NCBI RefSeq assembly: GCF_007858285.1
Contig: NZ_VFIL01000005.1
Location: 310,001 to 374,000, forward strand
Direction: 5' to 3'
Source of the DNA: Pseudomonas brenneri
GTDB lineage: Bacteria; Pseudomonadota; Gammaproteobacteria; Pseudomonadales; Pseudomonadaceae
Length of the DNA: 64,000 nt
Below are positions 27,459 to 36,486 of this stretch, in pieces; positions within the stretch are counted from its first letter, which is position 1, and each line of letters starts with the position of its first letter. The position numbers and the translations under genes were made by a program. The notes under the pieces are model-generated. The model ran no database searches, was not told where the DNA came from, and worked only from the letters and a program-made list of their open reading frames with translations.

Positions 27459-28805
27459 TCAAGCAGTCACCGCAGGGCCCGGCACCTCCACCACCCCCAA
27501 GCCATCCTTCATCCGCTTGGCATCGCGCACAAAACACCGCGAAGCCTGGAACAGAAACAGCATGGTCAGGAACAGCGCTACCGGAATCAGGTACATGGCG
27601 TCATGCAAACCCACGGCCTTGAACGCTTCGGTCATTTGTTCGGCACCCGCCGCGTACATCGCCGCATGGGCAAAATGATCGGACAACGCACCCACCACCA
27701 CTGGCCCCATACCGCCACCCAGCAGATACAGGCCGGCAAAGAACAACGCCATGGCCGTAGCCCGCAGGCGGGGCTCCACCACGTCCTGAATCGCCGTGTA
27801 CACACAGGTATAGAAGTTATAGGCAAACAGCCAGCCCACACTGAACACCGCGACAAACACGCCAATCTCGATACGCCCCGCGTGCAGGGCCCAGGCGGTG
27901 CAGACCGTGGAAATAATCAGGCTGAACGCGGCAAACAGCAGCCGGCCGTTGGGGATACGTTGGTGAATCTTGTCGGCCACCAGCCCGCCCAGGGTCAGGC
28001 CAAACAAGCCGGTCACACCGACAATCACCCCGGTTGCCACCGCAGCTTCTTGCAGCGGCATCAGGAAGTAGCGTTGCAGCATCGGCACCAGGAACGAGTT
28101 GCAGGCATAGGTGGCAAAATTGAAACACAGCCCGGCAAGCACCAACCACAGGAAAGTCGGCACCGCCAGCACACGCCGGATCGGCCGGTCGACTTTCTCC
28201 TGGGAGACTTGCACGGTCTCGGCGGCGCCGCGCTTGGGCTCCTTGATGTAGAACATGAACACCGCGAGGATCAGCCCCGGGATGGCCGCGATAAAGAACG
28301 GTGCACGCCAACTGTCGAACGCCTGGACCATCGCGCCGATGGTAAAGAACGCCAGCAACAGGCCCAAGGGCAGGCCCAGCATGAAAATCCCCATGGCTCG
28401 GGCGCGGCGGTGTGCCGGGAACAGGTCGCCGATCAGCGAGTTGGCGGCGGGTGCATAACTGGCTTCGCCAATGCCGATGCCCATGCGCACCAGCAGGAAA
28501 GTCCAGAAACTGCCAACCATGCCGTTGACCGCCGTCAGCGCACTCCAGCTCGCCAGGCCCCAGCCCATCAGTTTGCTGCGCGAGCCGGTATCGGCCAGGC
28601 GCCCCAGGGGCAAGCCGGCAATGGCATAGACGATGGTGAACGCGGTACCGATGATGCCGAGCTGGAAGTCACTGAGGTGCCATTCCATACGGATCGGTTC
28701 GATGATGATCGCCGGGATGGTGCGATCAAAGAAGTTGAACAGGTTGGCCAGGAACAGCAGGAACAGAATGCGCCAGGCATTCGCCGCTTGGGTCGAGTTC
28801 TGCAT
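27459..28805 (-). CDS. MFS transporter, Spns/anion-cation type
   Basis: 448 residues with about 12 hydrophobic helices. Helix 1 carries FNFFDRTIPAIIIEPI, as in the spinster-like/hexuronate group, and loop 2-3 has LGRLADTGSRSKLMGWG. The motif RMGIGIGEASYAPAANSLIGD is typical of the Spns-like group. The substrate (organic acid, lipid or sphingosine-like compound) cannot be told. It converges on rapA and is divergent from the YkgJ-type gene across about 245 bases that hold only promoter-like AT-rich sequence. Confidence 0.85.
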   Translation of the reverse strand: MQNSTQAANAWRILFLLFLANLFNFFDRTIPAIIIEPIRMEWHLSDFQLGIIGTAFTIVYAIAGLPLGRLADTGSRSKLMGWGLASWSALTAVNGMVGSFWTFLLVRMGIGIGEASYAPAANSLIGDLFPAHRRARAMGIFMLGLPLGLLLAFFTIGAMVQAFDSWRAPFFIAAIPGLILAVFMFYIKEPKRGAAETVQVSQEKVDRPIRRVLAVPTFLWLVLAGLCFNFATYACNSFLVPMLQRYFLMPLQEAAVATGVIVGVTGLFGLTLGGLVADKIHQRIPNGRLLFAAFSLIISTVCTAWALHAGRIEIGVFVAVFSVGWLFAYNFYTCVYTAIQDVVEPRLRATAMALFFAGLYLLGGGMGPVVVGALSDHFAHAAMYAAGAEQMTEAFKAVGLHDAMYLIPVALFLTMLFLFQASRCFVRDAKRMKDGLGVVEVPGPAVTA

Positions 28806-29051
28806 GGGTCCGTCTCTTTATTGTTATAGAGGCTCGATGCCGACGCATCCTGCCCGGAACCTGCAATCTAGTCAGGCGCGGCCCAGTTGTCTGTAATGAT
28901 TCGTAAAGCTGATAGGGCGTAATTCCATCTGCAACAACAGCGTTTCGGCCGACAAAAAAATAAGCACTGGCCCCCCTTCCCAAGCGCCTTGGCAGGAATA
29001 GAATAGCGAGCCTTCCGCAGTTCCCCCCTTACCTCTTATTGATGACGTGCC

Positions 29052-29420
29052 ATGTCCGATGCCAGTCCGTGTCTGAGTTGCGGTGCCTGCTGTTCATACT
29101 TTCGCGTGTCTTTCTTTTGGGGCGAATGCGCTTCATCAGGCGGCACCGTGCCCGATGACCTTGTAGTACAGATCAACCCCAGTCGGGTGGCGATGATCGG
29201 CACCGACCAAAAACCCGCCCGTTGCTGCAGCCTGGAAGGTGAAGTGGGCAGCGGCACACGCTGTTCAATCTACGAGCAACGGTCAAGCGTGTGCCGAGAC
29301 TTCGAGTCGTCGTGGAGCCAGGGGGAAGTGAACGTCGATTGCGACGCCGCACGCGCCGCGTTTGGCCTGGCGCCACTGGAGCAGCCGCCTTACGAGTTTG
29401 AGCTGCCCATCAGCGCTTAG
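29052..29420 (+). CDS. YkgJ-family cysteine-cluster protein
   Basis: 122 residues. The CLSCGACCSYFRVSF N-terminus, followed by CC and CSIYEQRSSVCRDFE, is the CxxCxxCC ... C ... C pattern of the YkgJ/Fli(B)-like zinc or iron-sulfur cluster family (formerly UPF0153). Eight or more cysteines suggest metal binding. The function of the family is unresolved. It is a single gene. Confidence 0.85.
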   Translation: MSDASPCLSCGACCSYFRVSFFWGECASSGGTVPDDLVVQINPSRVAMIGTDQKPARCCSLEGEVGSGTRCSIYEQRSSVCRDFESSWSQGEVNVDCDAARAAFGLAPLEQPPYEFELPISA

Positions 29421-29563
29421 CACCATTGGCTATGATTGGCATGCCAAAATCGAAGCAATCAAAATGCCATTACTGCTTGCGATTCCGTTGAGCCTTCTAT
29501 ACTCGATTCCATAGGTCATCGCCGCGCGCAGTGACACGAGATGACTCTGTAACGGGACATGCT

Positions 29564-31789
29564 ATGGAATGGCTGGGTCTGCATTTTTTTACCCCCCTTC
29601 CCGAGAGCGGGCAGCTAATACTCAATTGCACCCATAACCCTTTCCTGGTGCTACTGGCCTACTTGGTCGCCTGCGCTGCGGGCTTCGGTACCCTGGACAT
29701 GGCCGAGCGTGTCGGCCACGTTGACAACCTGACAGCACAACGCCGCTGGCGCTGGATCGGCGCCGGTTGCCTGGCTGGCGGAATCTGGTCGACTCACTTC
29801 ATCAGCATGCTGGCGTTCCAGGCGCCCATCGCCATCCATTACGAACTGTTCATGACCTTTGCGTCATTGCTGATCGCAATGATCGCGTCGTTGTTTGCCA
29901 TGCAAACCCTCAGTCATGCCCAGCTGCGCTTTAATCGGTACCTGGTGGCGTCCATCTGGATGGGCCTGGGCATCGCCCTCATGCATTACGTGGGCATGTC
30001 CGCCATGCGTTCCGAGGCGCAGGTGTATTTTTCAACAGGGCTGTTTGTGTTATCGGTGGCGATCGCCATCGGGGCTAGCCTCGCGGCCTTGCTGCTGTCC
30101 AGCTACCTGCGCAATGGCAGCGGCATGTTCCACCAACTGCTCAAGTACGGAGCCAGCCTGGTACTCGGCGCCGGCATTATCAGCATGCACTTCACCGGCA
30201 TGGCCGCTATGCAATTGCTGGTGCCCAACGGCGCCATGCCCTCATTGCCAATCGACGACAACCCAACACAACTGGGCCTGTCGGTGGCCGTCATCACGTT
30301 GCTGGTGATCGGCAGCAGCATCAGCGCGGCCCTCGCCGACAAGAAGTTGCAACACAAGGAGCGGGACCTGCGTCGGGTCAATGCCTTGCTGACCGAGCTG
30401 GACCAGGCACGTGCGTCCCTGCAGCAAGTCGCTCATTACGATGCCTTGACCAGCCTGCTCAATCGTCGGGGCTTCAACCAGATCTTCGCCGAAAAACTCG
30501 TGGAGAAAAACCAGACCGGGGGCATGCTCGCGGTCATCTTCCTCGACATCGATCACTTCAAACGGATCAACGACAGCCTGGGCCACGACGCCGGCGATGA
30601 GCTACTCAAAGTCCTGGCCGGCCATATCAAGAGTTCGGTACGTAGCCACAATGATGTCGTGGCCCGGTTCGGCGGCGATGAGTTCTGCATCCTGATCAAC
30701 ATCCATCATCGCGACGAAGCGCGGCACATGGCCCAGCGCATCATGCAGAAAATGAAAGAGCCAATCGAACTGGCCGGCCGACGCATGGTGATGACCACCA
30801 GCATCGGCATCAGCGTGTTTCCCGAGGACGGAACCACCTGCGAGGAACTGCTGAAAACCGCCGACCTGGCGCTCTATCAATCCAAGGATGGCGGGCGCAA
30901 CAGCCTGAACTTCTTCAGTTCCAACCTGAAAACCCGAGCCTTTCTAGAACTGCAGCTGGAAGAAGAACTGCGCAATGCACTGCGCAACCAAAAGGAACTG
31001 GTCCTGCACTACCAGCCGATTCTGGACCTGCGCAAAGGCAAGGTCACACGACTCGAAGCGCTGGTGCGCTGGCAACACCCGCAACATGGGCTGCTGGCCC
31101 CCGAGCGGTTTATCGGCATTGCCGAAAACAACGGCCTGATTGCCGAACTGGACAACTGGGTGCTACGCCAAGCCTGTGCCGACCTGGGCTGGCTGACGGA
31201 CCAGGGTCATCCGGACCTGATCATGGCCGTCAACTGCTCGGCCTTGAACCTGTCCCGCGACGAACTGGCCGATGAAATCGAATACGCCTTGCGCAGCAGT
31301 GGCATCGCCGCCAGCCGCCTGGAACTGGAAGTGACCGAAAACGCCTTGATGGGCAACATCAGCAGCACCCTGATCCTGCTGCGACAAATCCGCGCGCTGG
31401 GTGTTGCGCTGTCCATCGACGACTTCGGCACCGGCTACTCTTCCCTCTCCTACCTCAAGCGCCTACCCCTCAACACGCTGAAGATCGACCGCTCGTTTAT
31501 CCAGGATATTCCCAAATCCACCACTGATATGGAGATTGTCCAGGCGATCATCGGCATGGCCCACACCCTGCACCTGCAAGTCATCACCGAGGGGGTGGAA
31601 ACCCCGCAACAACTGGAGCTGTTGATCAAACATGGCTGCGATTACGTGCAGGGGTACCTGCTCAGTGCCGCGGTGCCGGCCAGTGAAATCAGCGCGGTGA
31701 TCATGGCGCTTGACCAGCACCACCCGCTGACACCGTTAAGCCTGGCGGGCGGCAAAGACACATCGGCGGTTGTGCGCCCCATCCGCTGA
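29564..31789 (+). CDS. MHYT-GGDEF-EAL membrane c-di-GMP signalling protein
   Basis: 741 residues from ATG 29564; an in-frame GTG at 29531 is possible but less likely. The N-terminal seven-helix MHYT sensor contains the paired motifs STHFIS, MHYVGM and MHFTGM, thought to hold copper and sense O2, CO or NO. The GGDEF domain has an intact RFGGDEF but lacks the RxxD inhibitory site (SHND in its place). The EAL domain has EALVRW, DDFGTGYSSL and ITEGVET, so both cyclase and phosphodiesterase activities look possible. The architecture is that of MucR and NbdA of P. aeruginosa; I cannot decide which is the ortholog, although rapA lies near nbdA there too. Confidence 0.93.
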   Translation: MEWLGLHFFTPLPESGQLILNCTHNPFLVLLAYLVACAAGFGTLDMAERVGHVDNLTAQRRWRWIGAGCLAGGIWSTHFISMLAFQAPIAIHYELFMTFASLLIAMIASLFAMQTLSHAQLRFNRYLVASIWMGLGIALMHYVGMSAMRSEAQVYFSTGLFVLSVAIAIGASLAALLLSSYLRNGSGMFHQLLKYGASLVLGAGIISMHFTGMAAMQLLVPNGAMPSLPIDDNPTQLGLSVAVITLLVIGSSISAALADKKLQHKERDLRRVNALLTELDQARASLQQVAHYDALTSLLNRRGFNQIFAEKLVEKNQTGGMLAVIFLDIDHFKRINDSLGHDAGDELLKVLAGHIKSSVRSHNDVVARFGGDEFCILINIHHRDEARHMAQRIMQKMKEPIELAGRRMVMTTSIGISVFPEDGTTCEELLKTADLALYQSKDGGRNSLNFFSSNLKTRAFLELQLEEELRNALRNQKELVLHYQPILDLRKGKVTRLEALVRWQHPQHGLLAPERFIGIAENNGLIAELDNWVLRQACADLGWLTDQGHPDLIMAVNCSALNLSRDELADEIEYALRSSGIAASRLELEVTENALMGNISSTLILLRQIRALGVALSIDDFGTGYSSLSYLKRLPLNTLKIDRSFIQDIPKSTTDMEIVQAIIGMAHTLHLQVITEGVETPQQLELLIKHGCDYVQGYLLSAAVPASEISAVIMALDQHHPLTPLSLAGGKDTSAVVRPIR

Positions 31790-31997
31790 AGTGCAGATGA
31801 CTTGGCAAATCGCCATCATTTTGATTAAAGAACGCCGACGAACGGCCGATTCATGAGAGTCCAGCGTCGCTTTTCCCTAGAAACAATAAGGTTAAGACCG
31901 CTCGCTGAGGCCTAAACGCACTGTAAAAGTCGCGAACTCTCACTCGGTGATGGCTCTTTGATGCTTTCCAGCCATCCGTCCAGGCACATGGCGCACA

Positions 31998-34178
31998 ATG
32001 ACTTCTAAAAATAATCCTGTTACTGCGGTATCCGACGTGTTGCTCACAGCTCCTGCGGAAAAGCCCTCAGGCCCAAAGTCATTGAACGGTCAACGTGCGC
32101 TGGCCACCCAGCAATACCTGTACTTCACCGAAACCAATACTGATCGCATCCTCGATAACCTCGACGGCCTGCGCGACATGGTGTTCCCGCGCCCGCTCCA
32201 CCTTGAGGGTGACAGCGAGTTGCGCAGCGAGCAGGAATTTCCCTCGGTGTGCCTGATCGGCCTCGGGCGCTGCGGCTCCAACATTGCCCTGGATGTCGCG
32301 GAGCTGGTGTACAACGCCCGCAAGTTCTACTTGAACGAGTTCAGCACCGAAGAAAAGTCCTACGCTGAAAAGGGCTACAGCCCGGCCCAGTGGATCCGCA
32401 ACAACTTGCGCCTGGGGGCCAACAAGGCCAGTAAACCGGTGTTCCTGGTAGAACCCTTGGTGATGCTCGGCGACCTCGACAAAGACATCGCCGGGCGGAT
32501 CCGATTTTCGCGCAAGGGTGAGAAAAGCGGCTTTTTACGCGACTACAGCAAGATGAAAATCATGGACCTGTCGGAAGTCCATGCCGGTGGCGCCGGTAAC
32601 GCACCGATCCTCGGCCAGTACCTGGCCAAGATCATCCTCAATAAAGACACCCAGCGGTTTTCCAGCCCCGACTGGAAGATGATCCATTCGTACCTGATCG
32701 ACTCCTGCGGCATCAAAGCCAACCAGTCGCGCCTGTACTTCTCGATTTTCAGCGCCGGTGGCGGTACCGGCTCGGGCATGGCCTCGGAGTTTGGCCTGGC
32801 CCAGCAACACTCGTACATGAACAAGACCTTCGACACCAAGCCCGCCGACGAGCACGACAGCAAGAGCGGCCACGCCTTTGTGTTCGAGCCGATCTTCACC
32901 AGCGGCATTTGTGTGCTGCCGAATATCTCCGACCATCGCAGTGAAATGTCCGAGGCGCTGCACATCAACGCCGGACGGTTGCTGTGCAAGTACCTGTCGG
33001 AGGAATGGGACTTTTCGTACAACTTCGACAATGAAGACAGCAGCGAAGCCAGCGTCAAAGGGCGTATTCGCCCGTGGAACGCCATGATGCTGATCTCCAA
33101 CGACATCATGCGTTACGCCGAAGAAAGTGATGATGGCAACATCCAGAACATTGACGTCAATGCCATGGAAAAACACGCCAACCAGTACATCTCACAGCAG
33201 ATCTTCAACATTCTGACGGCCCAGGCGGTCACCACCGACTACGACCAGAACTATTTCCGCCGCGCCGGCATCGACATCGGCGAAACCATTCGCCTGGACG
33301 CCAACGACCTGTTCATGAGCCTGGCCGGGCCGGTGGCGATTGCCTATGCCGAATCCGTGGTCCCGGAAACCCCGCCGCCGTCGAATGACAAGTTCAAGGT
33401 GTTCGAAAAAGAACCGCAGCGCTTGAACATCGACGACCTGTTCTTCCGCTCCATCGACCTGCCCCACTTCAACAAGGTCACCCAGGCCATCGAAGGCATC
33501 AGCCTGCTGCCGATCGAGTCCAAGCGCTATCGGGCGTCGCTGGAGCAGTACAAGAATTCCGGCTACGACGCAGCGGCCCTGCATGACCTGCACTTCTTCA
33601 AGAACTGCTCGTCGGTGGTGTCCATCGTCTCCCTGCCCAAGGACTACAAGCTGTCCTATATGGACCTGAACCGGCTCAAGACTCACCTCAACAGCCTGTT
33701 CCCCAACACCACCCTCAAGCGTTACGCATTGGTAATCGGTGCTTCAGCCAACCTGTCGCTGACCACGCTGATCGCCAAGAGCCCGTGCCTGTCGGATGAC
33801 TTCCTGACGTTGATCGTGGCCTTTATCAAACGCTGCTTTGCCCGCAACCCGTACCGTTTCGACGAGACCCTGGACAACTCGATCCTGGACTTCATCATCC
33901 ACGAAGACTTCGACGAGGACCGTATCGACGAGTTGCTCAACGAATTCGAAAACCCGGCAAAGATCCTCGATACCAACTGGTACGCGATCAAGCCGATGTA
34001 TGAGAAGAAGTACCGCGAGCTGATCAATGACAAAGAGAAGTTTGTCTCGATCAACGACATCCGTCTGTCGCGCGATTGCGTGAAGAAGGCGATCAAGTAC
34101 TTGCGTGAGATCTACCGTCACAGGATTGGCAAGACTAAGGTGATCTCGTTGAACAACCATACGGGCAAGACCGCCTAG
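31998..34178 (+). CDS. Divergent tubulin/FtsZ-superfamily GTPase-like protein
   Basis: 726 residues. The T4 loop SAGGGTGSGMA (GGGTGSG at 254-260) is the tubulin/FtsZ nucleotide signature. A Rossmann-type N-terminal motif, CLIGLGRCGSNIALDV (85-100), sits where FtsZ has its first glycine loop. The stretch IRLDANDLFMSLAG (431-444) lines up with the FtsZ T7 loop region INLDFADV...MG, keeping both catalytic-loop aspartates (D434 and D437) but with Arg for the Asn; MLISNDIMRYAE (364-375) fits the preceding FtsZ IPN strand. The spacing between the first loop and T4 is about twice that of FtsZ, so there are insertions. There is no signal or membrane helix. It stands alone, 208 bases after the MHYT gene, and is followed by a REP doublet. 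The cellular role is unknown; divergent FtsZ-like families have been proposed for membrane remodelling. Confidence 0.8.
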   Translation: MTSKNNPVTAVSDVLLTAPAEKPSGPKSLNGQRALATQQYLYFTETNTDRILDNLDGLRDMVFPRPLHLEGDSELRSEQEFPSVCLIGLGRCGSNIALDVAELVYNARKFYLNEFSTEEKSYAEKGYSPAQWIRNNLRLGANKASKPVFLVEPLVMLGDLDKDIAGRIRFSRKGEKSGFLRDYSKMKIMDLSEVHAGGAGNAPILGQYLAKIILNKDTQRFSSPDWKMIHSYLIDSCGIKANQSRLYFSIFSAGGGTGSGMASEFGLAQQHSYMNKTFDTKPADEHDSKSGHAFVFEPIFTSGICVLPNISDHRSEMSEALHINAGRLLCKYLSEEWDFSYNFDNEDSSEASVKGRIRPWNAMMLISNDIMRYAEESDDGNIQNIDVNAMEKHANQYISQQIFNILTAQAVTTDYDQNYFRRAGIDIGETIRLDANDLFMSLAGPVAIAYAESVVPETPPPSNDKFKVFEKEPQRLNIDDLFFRSIDLPHFNKVTQAIEGISLLPIESKRYRASLEQYKNSGYDAAALHDLHFFKNCSSVVSIVSLPKDYKLSYMDLNRLKTHLNSLFPNTTLKRYALVIGASANLSLTTLIAKSPCLSDDFLTLIVAFIKRCFARNPYRFDETLDNSILDFIIHEDFDEDRIDELLNEFENPAKILDTNWYAIKPMYEKKYRELINDKEKFVSINDIRLSRDCVKKAIKYLREIYRHRIGKTKVISLNNHTGKTA

Positions 34179-34192
34179 ACCGAGGCGCGCCC

Positions 34193-34274
34193 TTCGCGAG
34201 CAAGCCCGCTCCCACAGCTGACCGAGTGCCACCCTTGGAATGCGGCCGAATGTGGGAGCGGGCTTGCTCGCGAA
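34193..34274. repeat. REP doublet, GGGC-type, 82 bp
   Basis: TTCGCGAGCAAGCCCGCTCC followed by CACA at 34193-34216, and the exact inverse at 34251-34274. The arms are in the opposite order to the 100-bp doublets, with the TTCGCG ends outermost. It starts 14 bases after the tubulin-like gene. Confidence 0.9.
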
Positions 34275-34483
34275 AGCGGTCTTACAGGCAACAAACCTCT
34301 ACAAGTTCGCCACACCAAGAAACAATTCCCCAGGCACTTCGCGGCCCGCAAAACTGTTCCCATGACGTTTACGTCACCCTCGCCTGTGACCTTTCTTCAC
34401 GGCCAGTTGCCATCATGGTGAAAGCGGTTACTCCGCTACACACTTCTAACCGGGAAAAACGCGCACCATTTCGGTGCCATCAC

Positions 34484-34789
34484 TTAATTCGATGCCCTTT
34501 CCTGGATCAGAATCCACGGTGAAACCACCACTGCCCACAGGCTCGGATCACGCTCCAGCAAGTCCAATGCCCGCGTCGCAGACACTTCGCCAAGACTCCC
34601 CGAGGCCAGCCAGGCGGCCACTTTGTCACGTTTGTCTTCGGCCATGCCCTCGGCGGCCTCGATCAAATCCAGGCCAGCCTCGACCCACAATAGGGCACCC
34701 TTGGCGAAGAACGGCTCAAGCTCCTTCCAGGAAATTTCCGCGGTTTCGCCGAGCAGCTTGGCATAGAGGGTGCTAGGTTCTTGCGTCAT
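34484..34789 (-). CDS. DUF2288 family protein
   Basis: 101 residues. The TLYAKLLGETAEISWKELEPFFAKGALLWV opening is characteristic of DUF2288 (given here as a pattern, not for function). The protein is acidic, helical and cytoplasmic. No function is known for the family. It is flanked by non-coding stretches on both sides: 34275-34483 holds nothing recognisable. Confidence 0.85.
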   Translation of the reverse strand: MTQEPSTLYAKLLGETAEISWKELEPFFAKGALLWVEAGLDLIEAAEGMAEDKRDKVAAWLASGSLGEVSATRALDLLERDPSLWAVVVSPWILIQERASN

Positions 34790-35130
34790 GGGAACTCACC
34801 TGAGGAAAAAATCGGCGCAATGATACCGTCGAGACTTCCCCAGAAAAACCCAGTAGCAATTGAGGCACCGATTGAAAGTGTCAGGAATGCCAAGGATTGC
34901 CCGAAACTCTGGCATAAGCCCGCCGCAATTCTGTCTTTTTCTTTCATTTAAGCGACACACCCGGCGTTTGCCCCCAGCTGCCAGCTTTTCAAGCGATCAA
35001 CCGGCGCTCTACACTGTACCGGTACAGTTGCCAGGCCGCCGCCGGGGGGATATCCGAGATATCTGATCCGGTTCTGCAGCTCACAAGGCCGCTAGAACTA
35101 TAAAAAATACAACAGTAAGAGTGGAGCACT
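34790..35130. other. Intergenic regulatory region before braC
   Basis: About 340 bases without a gene. An open frame at 34860-35066 has no ribosome site. It contains the 16-bp palindrome at 35013-35028 and the braC leader, with GAGTGGAGC before the start. Confidence 0.6.
35013..35028. promoter_or_regulatory. 16-bp perfect palindrome, candidate operator of the bra operon
   Basis: ACTGTACCGGTACAGT is fully self-complementary and lies 103 bases before the braC ATG, which suits a dimeric regulator. I cannot assign the regulator. Confidence 0.5.
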
Positions 35131-36258
35131 ATGAATAAGGCTACTAAGCAGATTTCCAAACTGTTTGCCGCTATGGTCCTGGCTGGGGTTGCCGGCCATT
35201 CGTTCGCAGCTGACACCATCAAGATCGGTATTGCCGGCCCCAAGACCGGCCCTGTGACCCAGTACGGCGACATGCAGTTCATGGGCGCCAAGCAAGCCAT
35301 CAAGGACATCAACGCCAAAGGCGGTGTCAACGGCAAGATGCTCGAAGCCAAGGAATACGACGACGCTTGCGATCCTAAACAAGCCGTTGCCGTAGCCAAC
35401 AAAGTGGTCAACGACGGCGTCAAGTTCGTGGTCGGCCACCTCTGCTCCAGCTCCACTCAACCCGCTACCGACATCTACGAAGACGAAGGTGTGATCATGA
35501 TCACGCCGGCTGCCACCAGCCCGGATATCACCGCCCGTGGCTACAAGCTGATCTTCCGTACCATCGGCCTGGACAGCGCCCAGGGCCCTGCGGCCGGCAA
35601 CTACATCGCCGACCACGTCAAGCCGAAGGTCGTCGCAGTACTGCACGACAAGCAACAATACGGTGAAGGCATCGCGTCTGCCGTGAAGAAGACCCTGGAA
35701 GAAAAAGGCGTGAAAGTCGCCGTCTTCGAAGGCCTGAACGCCGGCGACAAGGACTTCTCCTCGATTATCCAGAAGCTCAAGCAAGCCAACGTCGACTTCG
35801 TCTACTACGGCGGCTACCACCCAGAACTGGGCCTGATCCTGCGCCAGTCCCAGGAAAAAGGCCTGAAAGCCAAGTTCATGGGCCCGGAAGGTGTCGGCAA
35901 CGACTCCATCTCGCAAATCGCCCAGAAAGCCTCCGAAGGCCTGCTGGTCACCCTGCCGAAATCCTTCGACGCCGACCCTGCCAACAAGGCAATCGTCGAC
36001 GCACTCAAGGCTGACGGCAAAGACCCAAGCGGCCCGTTCGTGTTCCCAGCCTACTCGGCAGTTGAAATCATCGCTGGCGGCATCACTGCCGCGAAAAGCG
36101 AAGACACCACCAAAGTGGCCGAGGCCATCCACGCAGGCACCTTCAAGACCCCGACCGGCGACCTGAGCTTCGATGCCAAGGGCGACCTGAAGGACTTCAA
36201 GTTCGTGGTCTACGAATGGCACTTCGGTCAACCAAAAACCGAAGTTTCCCCTCAGTAA
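35131..36258 (+). CDS. braC: Branched-chain amino-acid ABC transporter, periplasmic binding protein
   Basis: 375 residues. The signal peptide (residues 1 to about 26, ending HSFAA) is followed by the mature start DTIKIGIAGPKTGPVTQYGDMQF, typical of Leu/Ile/Val-binding proteins. The two cysteines of the N-lobe (DACDPKQ and VGHLCSS) form the conserved disulfide. It delivers leucine, isoleucine, valine and probably alanine to BraDE. It is separated from braD by 228 bases with a hairpin, which allows the binding protein to be made in excess. Confidence 0.96.
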   Translation: MNKATKQISKLFAAMVLAGVAGHSFAADTIKIGIAGPKTGPVTQYGDMQFMGAKQAIKDINAKGGVNGKMLEAKEYDDACDPKQAVAVANKVVNDGVKFVVGHLCSSSTQPATDIYEDEGVIMITPAATSPDITARGYKLIFRTIGLDSAQGPAAGNYIADHVKPKVVAVLHDKQQYGEGIASAVKKTLEEKGVKVAVFEGLNAGDKDFSSIIQKLKQANVDFVYYGGYHPELGLILRQSQEKGLKAKFMGPEGVGNDSISQIAQKASEGLLVTLPKSFDADPANKAIVDALKADGKDPSGPFVFPAYSAVEIIAGGITAAKSEDTTKVAEAIHAGTFKTPTGDLSFDAKGDLKDFKFVVYEWHFGQPKTEVSPQ

Positions 36259-36281
36259 GCCAGGCGTTACTGGACAACAAG

Positions 36282-36310
36282 CCCACTGTGCAAGCAGTGG
36301 GTTTTGTTTT
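36282..36310 (+). terminator. Attenuating terminator between braC and braD
   Basis: CCCACTG pairs with CAGTGGG across a 6-base loop and is followed by TTTTGTTTT. It lies 23 bases after the braC stop; read-through would be needed to express braDEFG unless a second promoter exists. Confidence 0.75.
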
Positions 36311-36486
36311 ACGAGGTTTATGGGCCACGCACCCGCGATCCGGGCGCTGGTTCACCTGAAAATCTTAAAACCGTCACCAGCGGTTCGCTGGCAAATGCTT
36401 GGTGCAAATGTGCTCACAGAACACAGCACCGGGCTGGAAGATGACTCCACCAGTGAAATGCGTATCGGGTTTTTAGGAGCGCTGTA

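Noticed and set aside
29052..29420. A ferredoxin or rubredoxin.
   Set aside because: The cysteine spacing is that of YkgJ, not of known electron carriers.
34860..35066. Possible 68-residue gene before braC.
   Set aside because: No ribosome site, and it covers the palindrome and leader region.
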